Origin: Actinomycetospora chiangmaiensis DSM 45062 | Lineage (GTDB): Bacteria > Actinomycetota > Actinomycetes > Mycobacteriales > Pseudonocardiaceae | Direction of reading: 5' to 3' | DNA length: 64,000 bases | Assembly: GCF_000379625.1 (NCBI RefSeq) | Contig: NZ_KB903240.1 | Location: 186,195 to 250,194 of the forward strand | Part shown: positions 19,101 through 28,275 of the stretch, one piece after another | Layout: each line of letters begins with the position of its first letter | Position numbering within the stretch: position 1 is the first letter of the stretch | Program-made: the position numbers and the translations under genes | Notes under the pieces: model-generated | Database searches by the model: none | What the model saw: the letters and a program-made list of their open reading frames with translations, nothing else | Told to the model about the DNA's origin: nothing

Positions 19101-19191
19101 TGCGCGCCGCACCGGTCGCGCGGCGCGCCGGGTCCTCGGCCCAGAGGCAGAGCCCCCGACCCGGCGACCACGCGGCGTGCAGCGCGAGCAT
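16114..19191 (-). CDS. SWI2/SNF2-family DEAD/DEAH-box ATPase (HepA/RapA-like)
   Basis: This 1025-residue protein has two halves. The N-terminal half (about residues 1-480) is a bacterial SNF2 accessory region with the conserved segment FSWKLAVDGETLSDDE. The C-terminal half is a complete SF2 ATPase. Motif I is DDMGLGKT near residue 548. The DEAH-like box VLDEAQ is near 650. Motif III is LTGTPVENR. The helicase C domain ends with motif VI, QATDRAFRIGQKR. SNF2 proteins translocate on duplex DNA and remodel bound proteins. The paired SWIM gene overlaps its 3' end, a widespread bacterial arrangement. Start is ATG 19191, 16 bases after the Rieske gene. Confidence 0.93.
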   Translation of the reverse strand: MLALHAAWSPGRGLCLWAEDPARRATGAARSRARGARPHPFAADHEQLRAVAAALGATGGEGQAVLHLPSTAGPTGSTREPVPSEAATTAAALAPWTVPVLELDPDVLLRSEPLPGEGEEFAVLRALGRLAADLVAQGRVLPAPAPEHEDPLGWHPVLQGRDLVAADAFAAALPPAVRAEALDGRPVADGVGPDPAELVTEALTALVDAEARHRLRDEPAPPALQRAAADGELDPGLARWEVVGAPHAGPARGTFRLTEIAVDDLGHAVDGEPRFWLEFSLQSSQDASLRVTAESIWRDAGSLRRWLDDPSEMLLAELGRAATIYPELTDALRVPRPTGMELDREGTHHFLLHVAAPLDRAGFGVLLPSWWSEPSRLGITANATGGAGPEGVVALRGRLRKEELVEFSWKLAVDGETLSDDEMRALVHAKAPLVFLRGRWVAVDPDRLRAGLAFLDRAPAEGTVGDVIALHSAYHDDLPPEWAAPLPVEDVTAAGSLGALLSGAADAHLELLDDPPALEATLRPYQRRGVSWLAFLAGLRVGGVLADDMGLGKTLQVLALEAHERGGPDDRSGAPGRPTLLVAPTSVVGNWQREAARFTPGLRVVVHHGAGRTTGDLGEMLAAADLVVTSYGTLTRDVAELSRHSWHRLVLDEAQLVKNNRSRAARAVRTVDAEHRLALTGTPVENRLAELWSIMDAVNPGLLGTVTAFRDRYAVPIERHGRGDVAKRLQAAVRPFLLRRVKTDRTVVDDLPDKIETVERCGLTAEQASLYQVVVDEMTETLSGLETAGREGIERRGKVLAALTKLKQVCDHPALLLHDGSPLARRSGKLARVEEIVAEILAAGEKALLFTQFAEFGDALAPHLARRFGVEVLWLHGGTSRTARDRMVEAFQGPDGPPLFLLSLKAGGTGLTLTAAQHVIHLDRWWNPAVEDQATDRAFRIGQKRTVQVRKLVCGGTVEERIDDLIEGKRTLAGQVIGDGGDDPDWLTGLSTDELRRMVSLGADATAGTDDTEDERDLEDDDDAA

Positions 19192-19207
19192 GCGACCGTC
19201 CTGCCGG

Positions 19208-19681
19208 CTAGACGAACTGCACCTGCCCGTTCACGACGGTCGTCGCGACGGGGGTCAACCCACTCTGCGCCGGGCCCTTCTTGAGCGCGCCGGACGTGGC
19301 GTCGAACTGGCTGCCGTGGTTCGGGCAGGTGATCGTGCCACCCTCGGGCGGGTCGACCGTCGTGCCCTGGTGCGGGCAGGTCGCGTCGAAGGCCTTGATG
19401 ACGCCGGCCCGGGGCTGGGTCAGCACGACGGGTCCCTTCGGGCCGTTCACGACGAGGCCGCCCCCGACCGGCACCTGCGCGACCGGCGTCCCGCTCGCGG
19501 CGGGGGTGGTGGTCGCGCCGCCGGTGGCGGGGCCGGAGCCACCGTTGCCGGCGGCCGGAGGCGCCTCGCCGCCGGACGAGCAGGCGGCGAGGGCCGCGGG
19601 CGCGGCGAGGGCGACGACGAGACCGCACAGGGCACGACGACGGGTGAGTCCGGTCGGGGTGGCGGACGGCTCGGTGGTCAC
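19208..19681 (-). CDS. Tat-exported Rieske [2Fe-2S] lipoprotein
   Basis: This 157-residue protein has a twin-arginine signal (TRRRALCGLVVALAAPAALAAC, residues 13-34) that ends in a lipobox with Cys34. A Gly/Ala/Thr/Pro-rich linker to about residue 62 follows. The Rieske domain ligands are C102-x-H104 and C119-x2-H122 (CPHQG ... CPNHGSQF). The disulfide cysteines of bc1-type Rieske proteins are absent, as in ferredoxin-type Rieske domains. The domain is therefore expected to fold in the cytoplasm, be exported through Tat and remain anchored outside. The redox partner is unknown. Start is GTG 19681. It is upstream of, and close to, the SNF2 gene. Confidence 0.88.
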   Translation of the reverse strand: MTTEPSATPTGLTRRRALCGLVVALAAPAALAACSSGGEAPPAAGNGGSGPATGGATTTPAASGTPVAQVPVGGGLVVNGPKGPVVLTQPRAGVIKAFDATCPHQGTTVDPPEGGTITCPNHGSQFDATSGALKKGPAQSGLTPVATTVVNGQVQFV

Positions 19682-19744
19682 GGGTGGGGCCTCCGTCGGG
19701 GTCGCGGTGGTGCTCGCGGCTGGTCGTCGAACGTACCGGGACCG

Positions 19745-20437
19745 CTACTCGGGCAGGGCGAGCAGTCCGGCGACGACGTCGTCGAGGGTCTCGGCCACCA
19801 CGTGCGGCCGGAGTACGGCGTCGGCGACCCGGCCCTCGAGGCGCTCGCAGTAACCCCCGAGCAGGCCCGCCGACACCGCGCCGTGGACGTCCCACGAGTG
19901 CACCGCGACCAGCGCCGTCCGGGCGGGCTCGCCCCCGACGCGCTGCACGGCGAAGTCGTACACCCGTCGCGGCGGCTTGAACGAGGCGATCTCCTCGCAG
20001 GAGAACACGTCCTCGAGCAGGTCGCGCACGCCGGCGTTCTCCAGGGCCGCGCTCGCCGTCGCGGCGGAGCCGTGCGTGAAGCCGTAGGCGGGGACGCCGG
20101 CGTCGCGGAGCAGGGTGAACGCCGCGCGGACGTCCTCGTGGGCCGGCAGCTCGCGGAACCCGTCCAGCACGGAGGCGACCTGGTCGTCGTCGAGGTCCCG
20201 CCCGCTCGTGCGGCGCAGCATGTCGGTGGCGACGGTCCGGAACGCCGGTGCCTCCCCCGCCAGCGTCATCGCCATGCCCTGGTGCAGCAGCCGGGCGAAG
20301 AACAGCTCCAGCTCGTGCTCCGGGCGGCCCAGCGCGACGAAACGCGGCCGCAGGCCCTCGAGCTGCAGGCAGGTCTCGAAGAGGTCGAACAGCACGACCT
20401 TCGGACGACGGGCGGGCGCGGGCTGCGGGGCGGTCAC
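19745..20437 (-). CDS. HAD-superfamily hydrolase, haloacid dehalogenase-like
   Basis: This 230-residue HAD protein has the nucleophile motif [11 protein letters not shown] near the N-terminus (Asp at about residue 18), motif II in YGFTHGS, the lysine of motif III in [12 protein letters not shown], and a C-terminal acidic motif in [11 protein letters not shown]. The His/Ser-Trp-Asp block and the cap position match type II haloacid dehalogenases. Position +3 after the nucleophile is Glu where dehalogenases have Gly (D-x-[YF]-G-T), so the true substrate is uncertain. Start is GTG 20437; a nearby ATG is out of frame. It lies 49 bases after pyrD. Confidence 0.85.
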   Translation of the reverse strand: MTAPQPAPARRPKVVLFDLFETCLQLEGLRPRFVALGRPEHELELFFARLLHQGMAMTLAGEAPAFRTVATDMLRRTSGRDLDDDQVASVLDGFRELPAHEDVRAAFTLLRDAGVPAYGFTHGSAATASAALENAGVRDLLEDVFSCEEIASFKPPRRVYDFAVQRVGGEPARTALVAVHSWDVHGAVSAGLLGGYCERLEGRVADAVLRPHVVAETLDDVVAGLLALPE

Positions 20438-20486
20438 GGGCGCCCATCGTGCCGGGCGCGCCGGAGGTCGGCGCGCCGACCCGTCG

Positions 20487-21503
20487 TCAGGAACGCGCGA
20501 GCTCGGCGTTGACGCGGGCCGGCCAGGCGGGCCCGCCGTAGACGAAGCCGGTGTAGGACTGCACGAGGGTCGCGCCCATCTCGAGGCGGCGGCGGGCCTC
20601 GGCGGCGTCGGCGATGCCGCCGACGGAGACGATCGTGAGCTTCCCGCCCACACGCGCCACGAGGCGGCCGAGGACGGCGCGGGCCGGCTCGACGAGCGGG
20701 GCCCCGGAGAGGCCCCCGGGGCCCGCGGCCTCGACGACGGCGGGGTCGGTGACGAGGCCGGAGCGGGAGACCGTCGTGTTCGTGGCGACGAGGCCGTCGA
20801 GGCCGGCGCCGACGGCGAGGTCGGCCACCGCGTCCACCCCGTCGTCGTCGAGGTCGGCCGTGATCTTGACCAGCAGCGGCGTCGGGCCGATCTCCTCGCG
20901 CACGGCGGCGAGCAGCGGTTCGAGGGCGTCGACGCCCTGCAGGTCGCGCAGGCCGGGGGTGTTGGGCGAGGACACGTTGACGACGACGTAGTCGGCGTGG
21001 GGGCCGAGCACGCGGGCGGAGTACCGGTAGTCGGCCACCCTCTGCTCCGGGCCGGTCGCGGCCTTGGACTTGCCGATGTTGACCCCGAGCACAGTGCCCA
21101 GCGGGCCGCCGGCGCGCAGTGCGGCGAGGCGCTCCGCCACCGCGTCGGCCCCGGCGTTGTTGAAGCCCATGCGGTTGACGAGGGCGCGGTCGTCGGGCAG
21201 CCGGAACAGCCGCGGGCGCGGGTTGCCCGGCTGGGGTCGCGCCGTGACGGTGCCGATCTCCACGGCGCCGAAGCCGAGGCGGGCGAGGCCGCGGATCCCC
21301 TCGGCGTCCTTGTCGTAGCCGGCGGCGACGCCGAGCGGCGACGGGAACGTCAGCCCCATCGCCGTCACGGCGAGCGCGGGATCCGGGGTCCGCGGCGGGA
21401 TGACGGGCGTCGCCGCGGCGAGGGCCCGCAGCCCGATGCGGTGGGTCCGCTCGGCCGGGACGCGCACCGCGACGTGGCGGAACAGGTTCTCGTAGAGGGT
21501 CAT
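20487..21503 (-). CDS. pyrD: Quinone-dependent (class 2) dihydroorotate dehydrogenase
   Basis: This 338-residue membrane-associated flavoenzyme oxidises dihydroorotate to orotate with quinone. The N-terminal helical extension of class 2 enzymes is present ([20 protein letters not shown]). It is followed by [10 protein letters not shown], the [10 protein letters not shown] segment, the catalytic serine region [11 protein letters not shown], and the FMN phosphate loop SVGGI. It sits apart from the main pyr operon (34.6-42.9 kb), as in other actinobacteria. ATG 21503 overlaps the upstream PH-domain gene by four bases, so the two are coupled. Confidence 0.96.
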   Translation of the reverse strand: MTLYENLFRHVAVRVPAERTHRIGLRALAAATPVIPPRTPDPALAVTAMGLTFPSPLGVAAGYDKDAEGIRGLARLGFGAVEIGTVTARPQPGNPRPRLFRLPDDRALVNRMGFNNAGADAVAERLAALRAGGPLGTVLGVNIGKSKAATGPEQRVADYRYSARVLGPHADYVVVNVSSPNTPGLRDLQGVDALEPLLAAVREEIGPTPLLVKITADLDDDGVDAVADLAVGAGLDGLVATNTTVSRSGLVTDPAVVEAAGPGGLSGAPLVEPARAVLGRLVARVGGKLTIVSVGGIADAAEARRRLEMGATLVQSYTGFVYGGPAWPARVNAELARS

Positions 21504-21982
21504 CCGTCGTACTTCGCGCGCAGCTCCCGCAGTCGCCGGACCGCCTGCACGGCGTGCTCCCGGTCCACCGCCTGGATCGCGGAGACCACGAGGTACTCGT
21601 CGTCGGGCAGGTCGAGGCGGGCGAACTGGGTGCCGTCGGGGAAGCTGATGCCGACGACGTCGGCCCACGCCACGCGCCGGGTGAGGATCGTCGCGCGAAC
21701 CTCGACCCCGCCGGACCCGGCCCGGAGGCGGGGGCGGGTGAACAGGAGCGCGCAGCCCGCGAGGATCAGGCCGAGGAGCACCATCGCGACCTGGTCGGCC
21801 GGGCGGAAGTTGAAGCCCGCCGACTTGACGTAGACCAGCAGCGCGCCGGTGGCGAAGAACGCGAACAGCAGGATCGCCAGCACCCAGGCGACCCAGCGGA
21901 TCCGCCGCGGCCGGACCTCGAGCTCGACCGGGCCGAGCTCGAGACCCTCGGGCGGGACGACCACCGGGGAGTCGGCACTCAT
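21500..21982 (-). CDS. PH-domain-containing membrane protein
   Basis: This 160-residue protein has two predicted transmembrane helices, at about residues 28-50 and 65-82. A bacterial pleckstrin-homology-like domain follows ([19 protein letters not shown] through [20 protein letters not shown]). Homologues sit next to ribH in mycobacteria (the Rv1417 position), so the synteny is conserved. The function is unknown. It overlaps ribH upstream and pyrD downstream by four bases each. The tight packing implies co-translation with riboflavin genes but does not prove a shared pathway. Confidence 0.85.
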   Translation of the reverse strand: MSADSPVVVPPEGLELGPVELEVRPRRIRWVAWVLAILLFAFFATGALLVYVKSAGFNFRPADQVAMVLLGLILAGCALLFTRPRLRAGSGGVEVRATILTRRVAWADVVGISFPDGTQFARLDLPDDEYLVVSAIQAVDREHAVQAVRRLRELRAKYDG

Positions 21983-22485
21983 CGCGCGAACCCGACCGGT
22001 GCACGGTGCGTGCCGTCGCGCAGGCTCTGCAGTGTGATCGCGGCGTCGAGCGCGGCGACGACGGCCTCGAACCCCTTGTCCTCGGTGGACTGCGGGGTTC
22101 CGGCACGCTCCCAGGCCTGGTCGAGGTTCTCCGTCGTCAGGACCCCGTTGCCGACCGGGGTGCGCTCGTCGAGCCCCACCCGCAGCAGCCCCGCCGTGAC
22201 CGCGTCGCAGACGTAGTCGAAGTGCGGCGTCGCGCCGCGGATGACGACGCCGAGGCCGACGACCGCGTCGTGTCCGGCCGCGAGACCCTGACAGACGACC
22301 GGCAGTTCCATCGCGCCGGCGACGCGGACCACCGTCGGGTGCTCCACGTTCCCGCGCTCGGCGGCGAGCAGGGCGCGCTCGAGCATCGTCTCGACGATCT
22401 CGGCGTTCCAGCGCGTGGCCGCGATCCCGAGGCGCAGACCGGTCGCGTCGGGGACCGCGATGTCGGGACGTCCCTGGGTGCTCAT
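21979..22485 (-). CDS. ribH: 6,7-dimethyl-8-ribityllumazine synthase
   Basis: This 168-residue enzyme condenses the pyrimidinedione from the RibD step with dihydroxybutanone phosphate, the penultimate step of riboflavin synthesis. Family motifs are present: the substrate-binding [32 protein letters not shown] (with the conserved active-site His) and [12 protein letters not shown]. Start is ATG 22485. It overlaps ribBA and the PH-domain gene by four bases each. Confidence 0.96.
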   Translation of the reverse strand: MSTQGRPDIAVPDATGLRLGIAATRWNAEIVETMLERALLAAERGNVEHPTVVRVAGAMELPVVCQGLAAGHDAVVGLGVVIRGATPHFDYVCDAVTAGLLRVGLDERTPVGNGVLTTENLDQAWERAGTPQSTEDKGFEAVVAALDAAITLQSLRDGTHRAPVGFAR

Positions 22486-23747
22486 GCGCCCGACTCGCTG
22501 CTCGCGAGGCCGGCCTCGTAGACGTCGAGGCCCTCCAGGTCGTGGCCCATGCGGTCCCGTTTCGTGCGCAGGTAGCGCAGGTTCTCCGGGGTGGCCCGCA
22601 GCGGCAGGGCGACGCGGTCGAGGATCTTCAGGCCGTAGCCCTCGAGGCCCGCGCGCTTCTCCGGGTTGTTCGTCAGCAGCCGCATGCTCCGGATGCCGAG
22701 GTCGGCGAGGATCTGCGCGCCGGTGCCGTAGTCCCGGGCGTCGGCGGGCATGCCGAGCGCGAGGTTCGCGTCGACGGTGTCGGCCCCGGCGTCCTGCAGC
22801 TGGTAGGCCTGCAGCTTGTGGATCAGGCCGATCCCCCGACCCTCGTGGCCGCGCACGTAGAGGACGACCCCGCGGCCCTCCTCGGCGACCGCGGCCATGG
22901 CGGCGTCGAGCTGCGGGCCGCAGTCGCAGCGGCGCGAGCCCAGCACGTCGCCGGTGAGGCACTCGGAGTGCACGCGGACGAGGACGTCCTCGCCGTCGCC
23001 GAGGTCGCCGTAGACCAGGGCGAGGTGCTCGATGCCGTCGAGCAGCGAGTCGTAGCCGTAGGCCTCGAACTCGCCGTGGATCGTCGGGAGGTGCGCGTGG
23101 GCGACCTGGGCGACCTGCTTCTCCGAGCGGCGCCGGTAGGCGATGAGGTCCTTGATGGTGATGAGCGCCAGGTCGTGCTCGTCGGCGAAGACCGCGAGCT
23201 CCTCGTAGCGCGCCATCTCGCCGTCGTCCTTCTGCGAGACGATCTCGCAGATCGCGCCGGCGGGCTCGAGCCCGGCGAGGCGGGCGAGGTCGACCGCGGC
23301 CTCGGTGTGCCCGGGCCGGCGCAGGACCCCGCCGTCGCGGGCCCGCAGCGGCACGACGTGGCCGGGGCGGGAGAGGTCGGTCGCGGCCGACGACGGGTCG
23401 GCGAGGACCTTGATCGTGCGGGCGCGGTCGGCGCCGGAGATGCCGGTGCCGATGCCCTCGCGGGCGTCGACGGACACGGTGTAGGCGGTGCCGTGCCGGT
23501 CCTGGTTGATGGAGTGCGCCGGCGGGAGGTCGAGGCGGTCGCACGCGTCGCCGGTCAGCGGCACGCAGATGTAGCCCGAGGTGTAGCGCACCATGAACGA
23601 GACCAGCTCCGGCGTCGCCATCTGCGCGGCGAAGATCAGGTCGCCCTCGTTCTCGCGGTCCTCGTCGTCGACCACGACGACGGCCTTGCCCGCGGCGATG
23701 TCCTCGATGGCCCGCTCGATGTGCTCGAAGCCGTCCACGTGGTTCAT
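22482..23747 (-). CDS. ribBA: Bifunctional 3,4-dihydroxy-2-butanone-4-phosphate synthase / GTP cyclohydrolase II
   Basis: This 421-residue fusion enzyme catalyses both entry reactions of riboflavin synthesis. The RibB half (about residues 1-205) has [13 protein letters not shown] at 28-40 and [11 protein letters not shown]. The RibA half has the three-cysteine zinc site in [18 protein letters not shown] (about 265-283), the GTP-binding [10 protein letters not shown], and the C-terminal [13 protein letters not shown]. Both active sites look intact. Start is ATG 23747, overlapping ribE by four bases. The C-terminal LASSESGA lies at the ribH junction. Confidence 0.97.
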   Translation of the reverse strand: MNHVDGFEHIERAIEDIAAGKAVVVVDDEDRENEGDLIFAAQMATPELVSFMVRYTSGYICVPLTGDACDRLDLPPAHSINQDRHGTAYTVSVDAREGIGTGISGADRARTIKVLADPSSAATDLSRPGHVVPLRARDGGVLRRPGHTEAAVDLARLAGLEPAGAICEIVSQKDDGEMARYEELAVFADEHDLALITIKDLIAYRRRSEKQVAQVAHAHLPTIHGEFEAYGYDSLLDGIEHLALVYGDLGDGEDVLVRVHSECLTGDVLGSRRCDCGPQLDAAMAAVAEEGRGVVLYVRGHEGRGIGLIHKLQAYQLQDAGADTVDANLALGMPADARDYGTGAQILADLGIRSMRLLTNNPEKRAGLEGYGLKILDRVALPLRATPENLRYLRTKRDRMGHDLEGLDVYEAGLASSESGA

Positions 23748-24388
23748 GCTCCCGACTCCGTTCGCTCCGACCGCTGCAGCGACCCCGCCCCGAGCAGTCG
23801 TTCGACGTACTTGGCCACCACGTCGACCTCCAGGTTCACGGTCGCGCCGACCTCGCGCGACCCGAGCGTCGTCTCGGCGAGGGTGGTGGGGATCAGCCCG
23901 ACGGCGAACCCGTCGTCGTCGACCTCCGTGACGGTGAGGCTCACGCCGTCCACGGCGATCGAGCCCTTCTCGACGATGTACCGGGCGATGCCGACCCCGC
24001 CGTCGGCCGCGCGCGGGGTGCTGAAGCGGACCGCCGTCCAGTGCTCGGAGGCCTCGATCCCGGCGACCGTGGCGGTCCCGTCGACGTGGCCCTGCACGAT
24101 GTGTCCGCCGAGGCGGGCCCCCGCCGCCAGGGCGCGCTCCAGGTTCACCGGCGTACCGGCGGCCGCGTCGGCCAGGCTGGAGCGGCGCAGCGTCTCGCCC
24201 ATGACGTCCACGGCGAACGAGTCCGGCGCCGGGTCGACCACGGTGAGGCACACGCCGTTGACGGCGATCGAGTCGCCGGGCCGGGCGTCGGACACGACCA
24301 GTGGACCGCGGATGCGCAGCCGCGCGGCATCCGCCTGCGGGGTGACGTCGACGATCTCGCCGACCTCCTCCACGATCCCCGTGAACAC
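23744..24388 (-). CDS. ribE: Riboflavin synthase alpha subunit
   Basis: This 214-residue enzyme dismutates two lumazine molecules into riboflavin. It has two tandem lumazine-binding barrels, starting with [12 protein letters not shown] and with [15 protein letters not shown]. The latter contains the conserved GHVDG turn. The C-terminus ([11 protein letters not shown]) is GC-rich low-complexity sequence at the ribBA junction. Start is GTG 24388, with AGGGGAG six bases upstream. No FMN riboswitch pattern was found in the 122 bases upstream. ribD is absent from this rib cluster. Confidence 0.95.
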   Translation of the reverse strand: MFTGIVEEVGEIVDVTPQADAARLRIRGPLVVSDARPGDSIAVNGVCLTVVDPAPDSFAVDVMGETLRRSSLADAAAGTPVNLERALAAGARLGGHIVQGHVDGTATVAGIEASEHWTAVRFSTPRAADGGVGIARYIVEKGSIAVDGVSLTVTEVDDDGFAVGLIPTTLAETTLGSREVGATVNLEVDVVAKYVERLLGAGSLQRSERTESGA

Positions 24389-24471
24389 TCGCGGCTCCCC
24401 TGCCCGTCGACTCCGGCCGTCGTGACGTCAACGACCGTCGATGCCTGCATCATCCTCGTGCGGCCCACGCC

Positions 24472-24491
24472 CACCGGGTCGGTTCCCGGTG
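24472..24491 (-). terminator. Hairpin downstream of rpe
   Basis: A perfect 7-bp stem, CACCGGG (24472-24478) against CCCGGTG (24485-24491), lies about 20 bases past the rpe stop. It separates rpe from ribE. Confidence 0.5.
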
Positions 24492-24510
24492 ACAACCGCC
24501 ACTGCCCAGG

Positions 24511-25200
24511 TTACTCGCGGGTAGTCAGCGAACGGTGCGGTGAGACGGCCGCCGCCTGCTCCCGCAGCGCCGCGACCGCGCGCGCCGGATCCTCCGCGCC
24601 GTAGACCGCGCTGCCGGCCACGAAGCAGTCGACGCCCGCCTCGGCGGCCTGCTCCACGGTGTCGGCGCTGATCCCGCCGTCGATCTCGACGAGCACCCGC
24701 AGGTGGCCGGTGTCGACGAGCCGCCGCGCCGTGCGCACCTTGTCCAGGACGCGCGGCATGAAGCTCTGGCCGCCGAACCCGGGCTCCACGCTCATGATCA
24801 GCAGCGTGTCGTAGTCGGCGAGGACCTCGATCCAGTCCTCGAGCGGGGTGTCCGGCTTGACCGACAGGCCCGCGAGCGCCCCCGCCGCGCGGAGGTCCCG
24901 GGCGATCCTGCGGGGGTCGTGCGCGGCCTCGGCGTGCACCGTCACGTTGTGGGCGCCGGCCTCGGCGTAGGGCGGCGCCCAGCGGTCCGGATCCTCGATC
25001 ATGAGGTGGCAGTCGAGGGGGATGTCGGTGGCCCTGAGCAGGCTCTCCACGACCGGCAGGCCCAGCGTCAGGTTCGGCACGAAGTGTGCGTCCATGACGT
25101 CGACGTGCAGCCAGTCGGACCCGTGCACCGCGGCGGCCTCGTCGGCGAGCCGCGCGAAGTCCGCGGACAGGATGCTGGGCGCGATGAGCGGGGCGGGCAC
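24511..25200 (-). CDS. rpe: Ribulose-phosphate 3-epimerase
   Basis: This 229-residue TIM-barrel enzyme interconverts ribulose 5-phosphate and xylulose 5-phosphate. Motifs: [12 protein letters not shown] at the N-terminus, the metal-binding [12 protein letters not shown] and [23 protein letters not shown], and EIDGGIS with the catalytic aspartate. GTG 25200 ([11 protein letters not shown]) was chosen because GGGAG sits nine bases upstream and it matches the family N-terminus. GTG 25218 would add six residues. It is the last gene after rsmB; a hairpin follows. Confidence 0.95.
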   Translation of the reverse strand: MPAPLIAPSILSADFARLADEAAAVHGSDWLHVDVMDAHFVPNLTLGLPVVESLLRATDIPLDCHLMIEDPDRWAPPYAEAGAHNVTVHAEAAHDPRRIARDLRAAGALAGLSVKPDTPLEDWIEVLADYDTLLIMSVEPGFGGQSFMPRVLDKVRTARRLVDTGHLRVLVEIDGGISADTVEQAAEAGVDCFVAGSAVYGAEDPARAVAALREQAAAVSPHRSLTTRE

Positions 25201-25224
25201 GTCCCCAGTCTCCCGCACCCGTGA

Positions 25225-26685
25225 TCAGGCGCCGCGCCGCAGGGTGGCGCAGTACATGGCGTCGGTCCCGTGCCGGTGCGGCCAGAGCTGCACGCCGGGA
25301 CCCTTCCCGACGTCGGATCCGGTCAGCTCGGGCAGGCTGCCGGCGGTGTCGAGCAGCTCGGCACCGGTGGCCTCGACGACCGCCCGCACGACGTCGACCG
25401 TCTCCTCCGGGTGCGGCGAGCACGTCGCGTAGGTGACGACCCCGCCGGGACGCACCCGCTCCAGGGCGTGGGTGAGCAGGTCGCGCTGCAGGGCGGTGAG
25501 GTCGGCGACGTCCTCGGGCCGGCGCCGCCACCGGGCCTCAGGCCGGCGGCGCAGCGCCCCCAGGCCGGTGCACGGGGCGTCGACGAGCACGCGGTCGTAG
25601 GCCGCCTCGGGCAGCGCGATCTCACGCGCGTCGCCGGTGTGCACGCGCACGGGCAGTCCCGCGGTGGCCTTCGCCACGAGCGCGGCCCGGTGGGGGGCGC
25701 GGTCGACGGCGTCGAGGGTCGCGCCGCTGATGGCCGCCAGCGCGCCGAGCAGCGCCGCCTTCCCGCCCGGCCCGGCGCAGAGGTCGAGCCAGAACTCGTC
25801 GCGCCCGTCGAGCGGGGCGCGGGCGGCGGCGAGGGCGACCAGTTGGCTGCCCTCGTCCTGCACCGCGGCCAGGCCCTCGCGGACCGGCTCGAGGTCGCCC
25901 GGGTCGCCGCCCTCGGTGAGCAGCACCCCGTAGGGCGAGTACGGCGCCTCGTCGCCCCCGGTGATCGCGGCGAGCTCCTCGGCGCTGATCTCGCCGGGGC
26001 GTGCCGCCAGGTGCACGGCGGGCCGGGCGTCGTCGGCGGCGAGCGCCGCGTCGAGCTCCGCCTCCGGCAGCACCTCGGCGAAGACCTCGGCGATCCAGCG
26101 CGGGTGGGCGTGGCGGAAGGCGAGGTGCCCGACCGAATCGGTGGTGGCGTCGGGTGCGAGCTCGTCGATCCAGCCGGCCTCGTCGCGCTCGGCGACCCGG
26201 CGCAGGACGGCGTTGACGAACCCGGTGGGCTTCGACCCCGCCCGCGAGCGCACCAGCTCGACGGTGGCGCCCACGGCGGCGTGGGCCGGGATCCGGGTGC
26301 GGAGCAGCTGCTGTGCGCCGAGGCGCAGGGCGTCGAGGACGACGCCGTCGAGCCGGTCGAGCGGACGGTCCACGCAGGCGCCGAGGACGGCGTCGAGGAG
26401 GCCCTGCGCGCGGCACGCCCCGTAGGCGAGGTCGGTGGCGAGCGCGGCGTCGCGGCCGGTGACCCGGCGCTCGCGCAGCAGCTTCGGCAACGTCAGGTTG
26501 GCGTACGCGTCGTCCTCGCGGACCGCGCGCAGGGTGTCGAGGGCGGCCTCGCGGGCGGCGTCGCCCTGCGGCGGCCGGTTCGGGCCGGAGCGGCCGCGCG
26601 GCGGGCCCGACCGGCGCGGGCGGTCGGGACGGCGCGGCCCCCGCCCGGAGCGGTGGCCGCCGGGCGGCACGGAGCTGTCGGTCAT
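25225..26685 (-). CDS. rsmB: 16S rRNA m5C967-type methyltransferase (RsmB/NOL1/NOP2 family)
   Basis: This 486-residue enzyme has three parts. A disordered Arg/Gly/Pro-rich N-terminus (residues 1-45) comes first. A NusB-like RNA-binding domain follows (about 48-180; [12 protein letters not shown] ... [13 protein letters not shown]). The SAM-dependent catalytic domain comes last. Motif I is [14 protein letters not shown]. The two cysteines typical of m5C RNA methyltransferases are in [17 protein letters not shown] and ATCSPHPEE. Start is ATG or GTG at 26685, overlapping fmt by four bases. It belongs to the conserved def-fmt-rsmB-rpe group. Confidence 0.95.
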   Translation of the reverse strand: MTDSSVPPGGHRSGRGPRRPDRPRRSGPPRGRSGPNRPPQGDAAREAALDTLRAVREDDAYANLTLPKLLRERRVTGRDAALATDLAYGACRAQGLLDAVLGACVDRPLDRLDGVVLDALRLGAQQLLRTRIPAHAAVGATVELVRSRAGSKPTGFVNAVLRRVAERDEAGWIDELAPDATTDSVGHLAFRHAHPRWIAEVFAEVLPEAELDAALAADDARPAVHLAARPGEISAEELAAITGGDEAPYSPYGVLLTEGGDPGDLEPVREGLAAVQDEGSQLVALAAARAPLDGRDEFWLDLCAGPGGKAALLGALAAISGATLDAVDRAPHRAALVAKATAGLPVRVHTGDAREIALPEAAYDRVLVDAPCTGLGALRRRPEARWRRRPEDVADLTALQRDLLTHALERVRPGGVVTYATCSPHPEETVDVVRAVVEATGAELLDTAGSLPELTGSDVGKGPGVQLWPHRHGTDAMYCATLRRGA

Positions 26686-27638
26686 CGCGCTCCAGCCTCC
26701 CCCGCCGTGTCCGCGTCGAACCGCTCCCCCGCCGTCGGCTGCGCCCCGCGGCTCCAGTCGACGGCGGGCATGGCGGGCCTCCCCGCCGGCTGCACGGTGC
26801 CGAGGACGACCGGGGCCGCGGCGGTGCCCACCAGGACCCGCTTGCGCTCGACGACGATCTCACCGGGGGCCAGGTCGTCGAAACCCGTCGTCGTGACCGG
26901 CCCGATCTTGATCCGTGCGCCGCGGAACTCCGTCCACGCGCCGGGGGCGGGCGTCACGGAGCGGATGTGCCGGTCGACGGCGAGCGGCGGATCGGTCCAG
27001 CGGACGCGGGCGTCGTCGACGGTGACCTTCGGCGCCACCGAGACGCCTTCGGCGGGCTGCGGCACGGGCTGCAGCGAGCCGTCGGCGATGCCGTCGAGGG
27101 TGGCGGCCAGCAGCCCCGCGCCGCTGTGGCTCAGGCGGTCGAGGAGAGCGCCCGCGGTGTCGTCGTCGGCGATCTTCTCGGTGACGGTGCCGAACACCGG
27201 GCCGGTGTCCATGCCCGCCTCGAGCCGGAAGGTGCTCGCCCCCGTGATCTCGTCGCCGGCGCGGATCGCCGCCTGCACCGGCGCGGCGCCCCGCCAGGCG
27301 GGCAGCAGCGAGAAGTGCAGGTTGACCCATCCGTGGACCGGGATCGCGAGAGCGGCCGGACGCAGCAGGTTCCCGTAGGCGACGACGGGGGCGCAGTCCG
27401 GCGCGAGCGCGGCGAGGCGCGCGAGGAACTCCGGGTCGGAGGCCTTGGCGGGGGTGAGGACCTCGATCCCGGCCTCGTCGGCCAGCTGCCCGACCGGCGA
27501 GCGCTGGAGTCGACGCTTCCGTCCGGCGGGGGCGTCGGGCCGGGTGACCACGGCGACGACCTCGTGCGCGCTGCCCTCGAGCAGGCGACGCAGCGACGGG
27601 ACGGCGGGTTCCGGGGTGCCGGCGAAGACGAGCCGCAT
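26682..27638 (-). CDS. fmt: Methionyl-tRNA formyltransferase
   Basis: This 318-residue enzyme formylates initiator Met-tRNA using 10-formyltetrahydrofolate. The N-terminal GART domain starts [20 protein letters not shown]. It has the folate/catalytic segment [20 protein letters not shown] (Asn and His) and the aspartate in [10 protein letters not shown]. The C-terminal OB-like domain binds the tRNA acceptor stem. Start is ATG 27638, directly abutting the def stop. It functions together with def, next upstream. Confidence 0.96.
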   Translation of the reverse strand: MRLVFAGTPEPAVPSLRRLLEGSAHEVVAVVTRPDAPAGRKRRLQRSPVGQLADEAGIEVLTPAKASDPEFLARLAALAPDCAPVVAYGNLLRPAALAIPVHGWVNLHFSLLPAWRGAAPVQAAIRAGDEITGASTFRLEAGMDTGPVFGTVTEKIADDDTAGALLDRLSHSGAGLLAATLDGIADGSLQPVPQPAEGVSVAPKVTVDDARVRWTDPPLAVDRHIRSVTPAPGAWTEFRGARIKIGPVTTTGFDDLAPGEIVVERKRVLVGTAAAPVVLGTVQPAGRPAMPAVDWSRGAQPTAGERFDADTAGEAGAR

Positions 27639-28217
27639 CTAGCGGACGCCCCCGAACAACGGGTTGACCTTCTGCGACGGGTCCACGTGCGGGTTCTGCT
27701 TGATGCGCGGCGGCGCCGTGGGGTCGAACCACTCGGCCTGCCGGATCGCCGCCATCGCCTCCTTGCGCGTGGCCGCGTCGAGCCGGTCGAGGAAGAGCAC
27801 GCCGTCGAGGTGGTCGGTCTCGTGCTGGATCGCGCGCGCCAGCATGGCCGTCCCCTCGATCCGCAGCGGCTCGCCGTGCATGTCCCACCCGGTGGCGACG
27901 ACGTGGTCGTAGCGCGTGCAGTCCCACCGGAACCCGGGGATCGACAGGCAGCCCTCCGGCCCGGTCTGCTCGGTGTCGTCGAGGACGGTCCAGGTCGGGT
28001 TGACCAGGTGGCCGTGCATGTCCTCCCCGGTGCGGAAGGTGAAGACGCGCAGCCCGACCCCGATCTGCGGCGCCGCCAGCCCCGCGCCGCCCTGCTCGCG
28101 CATCGTCTCGTCGAGGTCGGCGACCAGCGCGCGCAGTTCCTTGTCGAACGTGGTCACCTCGACGGCGCGCTCCCGCAGGACGGGGTCGCCGAAGTAGCGG
28201 ACGGGCTGGACGGTCAC
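27639..28217 (-). CDS. def: Peptide deformylase
   Basis: This 192-residue metalloprotease removes N-formyl groups from nascent proteins. All three motifs are present: GGAGLAAPQIG, EGCLSIPG with the metal-binding Cys, and QHETDHLDG with the two His ligands and the catalytic Glu. GTG 28217 (VTVQPVRYFGDPVL) was chosen because family members start shortly before the RxxGDPVL motif. The open frame continues upstream to 28334, but that part is not conserved. It abuts fmt with no gap. Confidence 0.95.
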   Translation of the reverse strand: MTVQPVRYFGDPVLRERAVEVTTFDKELRALVADLDETMREQGGAGLAAPQIGVGLRVFTFRTGEDMHGHLVNPTWTVLDDTEQTGPEGCLSIPGFRWDCTRYDHVVATGWDMHGEPLRIEGTAMLARAIQHETDHLDGVLFLDRLDAATRKEAMAAIRQAEWFDPTAPPRIKQNPHVDPSQKVNPLFGGVR

Positions 28218-28275
28218 GGTCGTCCAGTCTAGGCGCGTGTCCGGTCCGGGCGGATCGGTGCGGGGTGCTCGGCGA

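Noticed and set aside
16114-19681. A DISARM- or other SNF2-based phage defence island
   Set aside because: There is no methylase, nuclease, PLD or DUF1998 partner. The genes on both sides are core metabolism, so the pair is treated as chromosomal SNF2-SWIM.
20487-22106. A single 539-codon protein spanning pyrD and its upstream gene
   Set aside because: The frame simply stays open upstream. PyrD starts at ATG 21503, which overlaps the PH-domain gene by four bases.
24389-24510. An FMN riboswitch before ribE
   Set aside because: None of the conserved RFN-element segments are present. The only structure is a 7-bp hairpin positioned as the rpe terminator.
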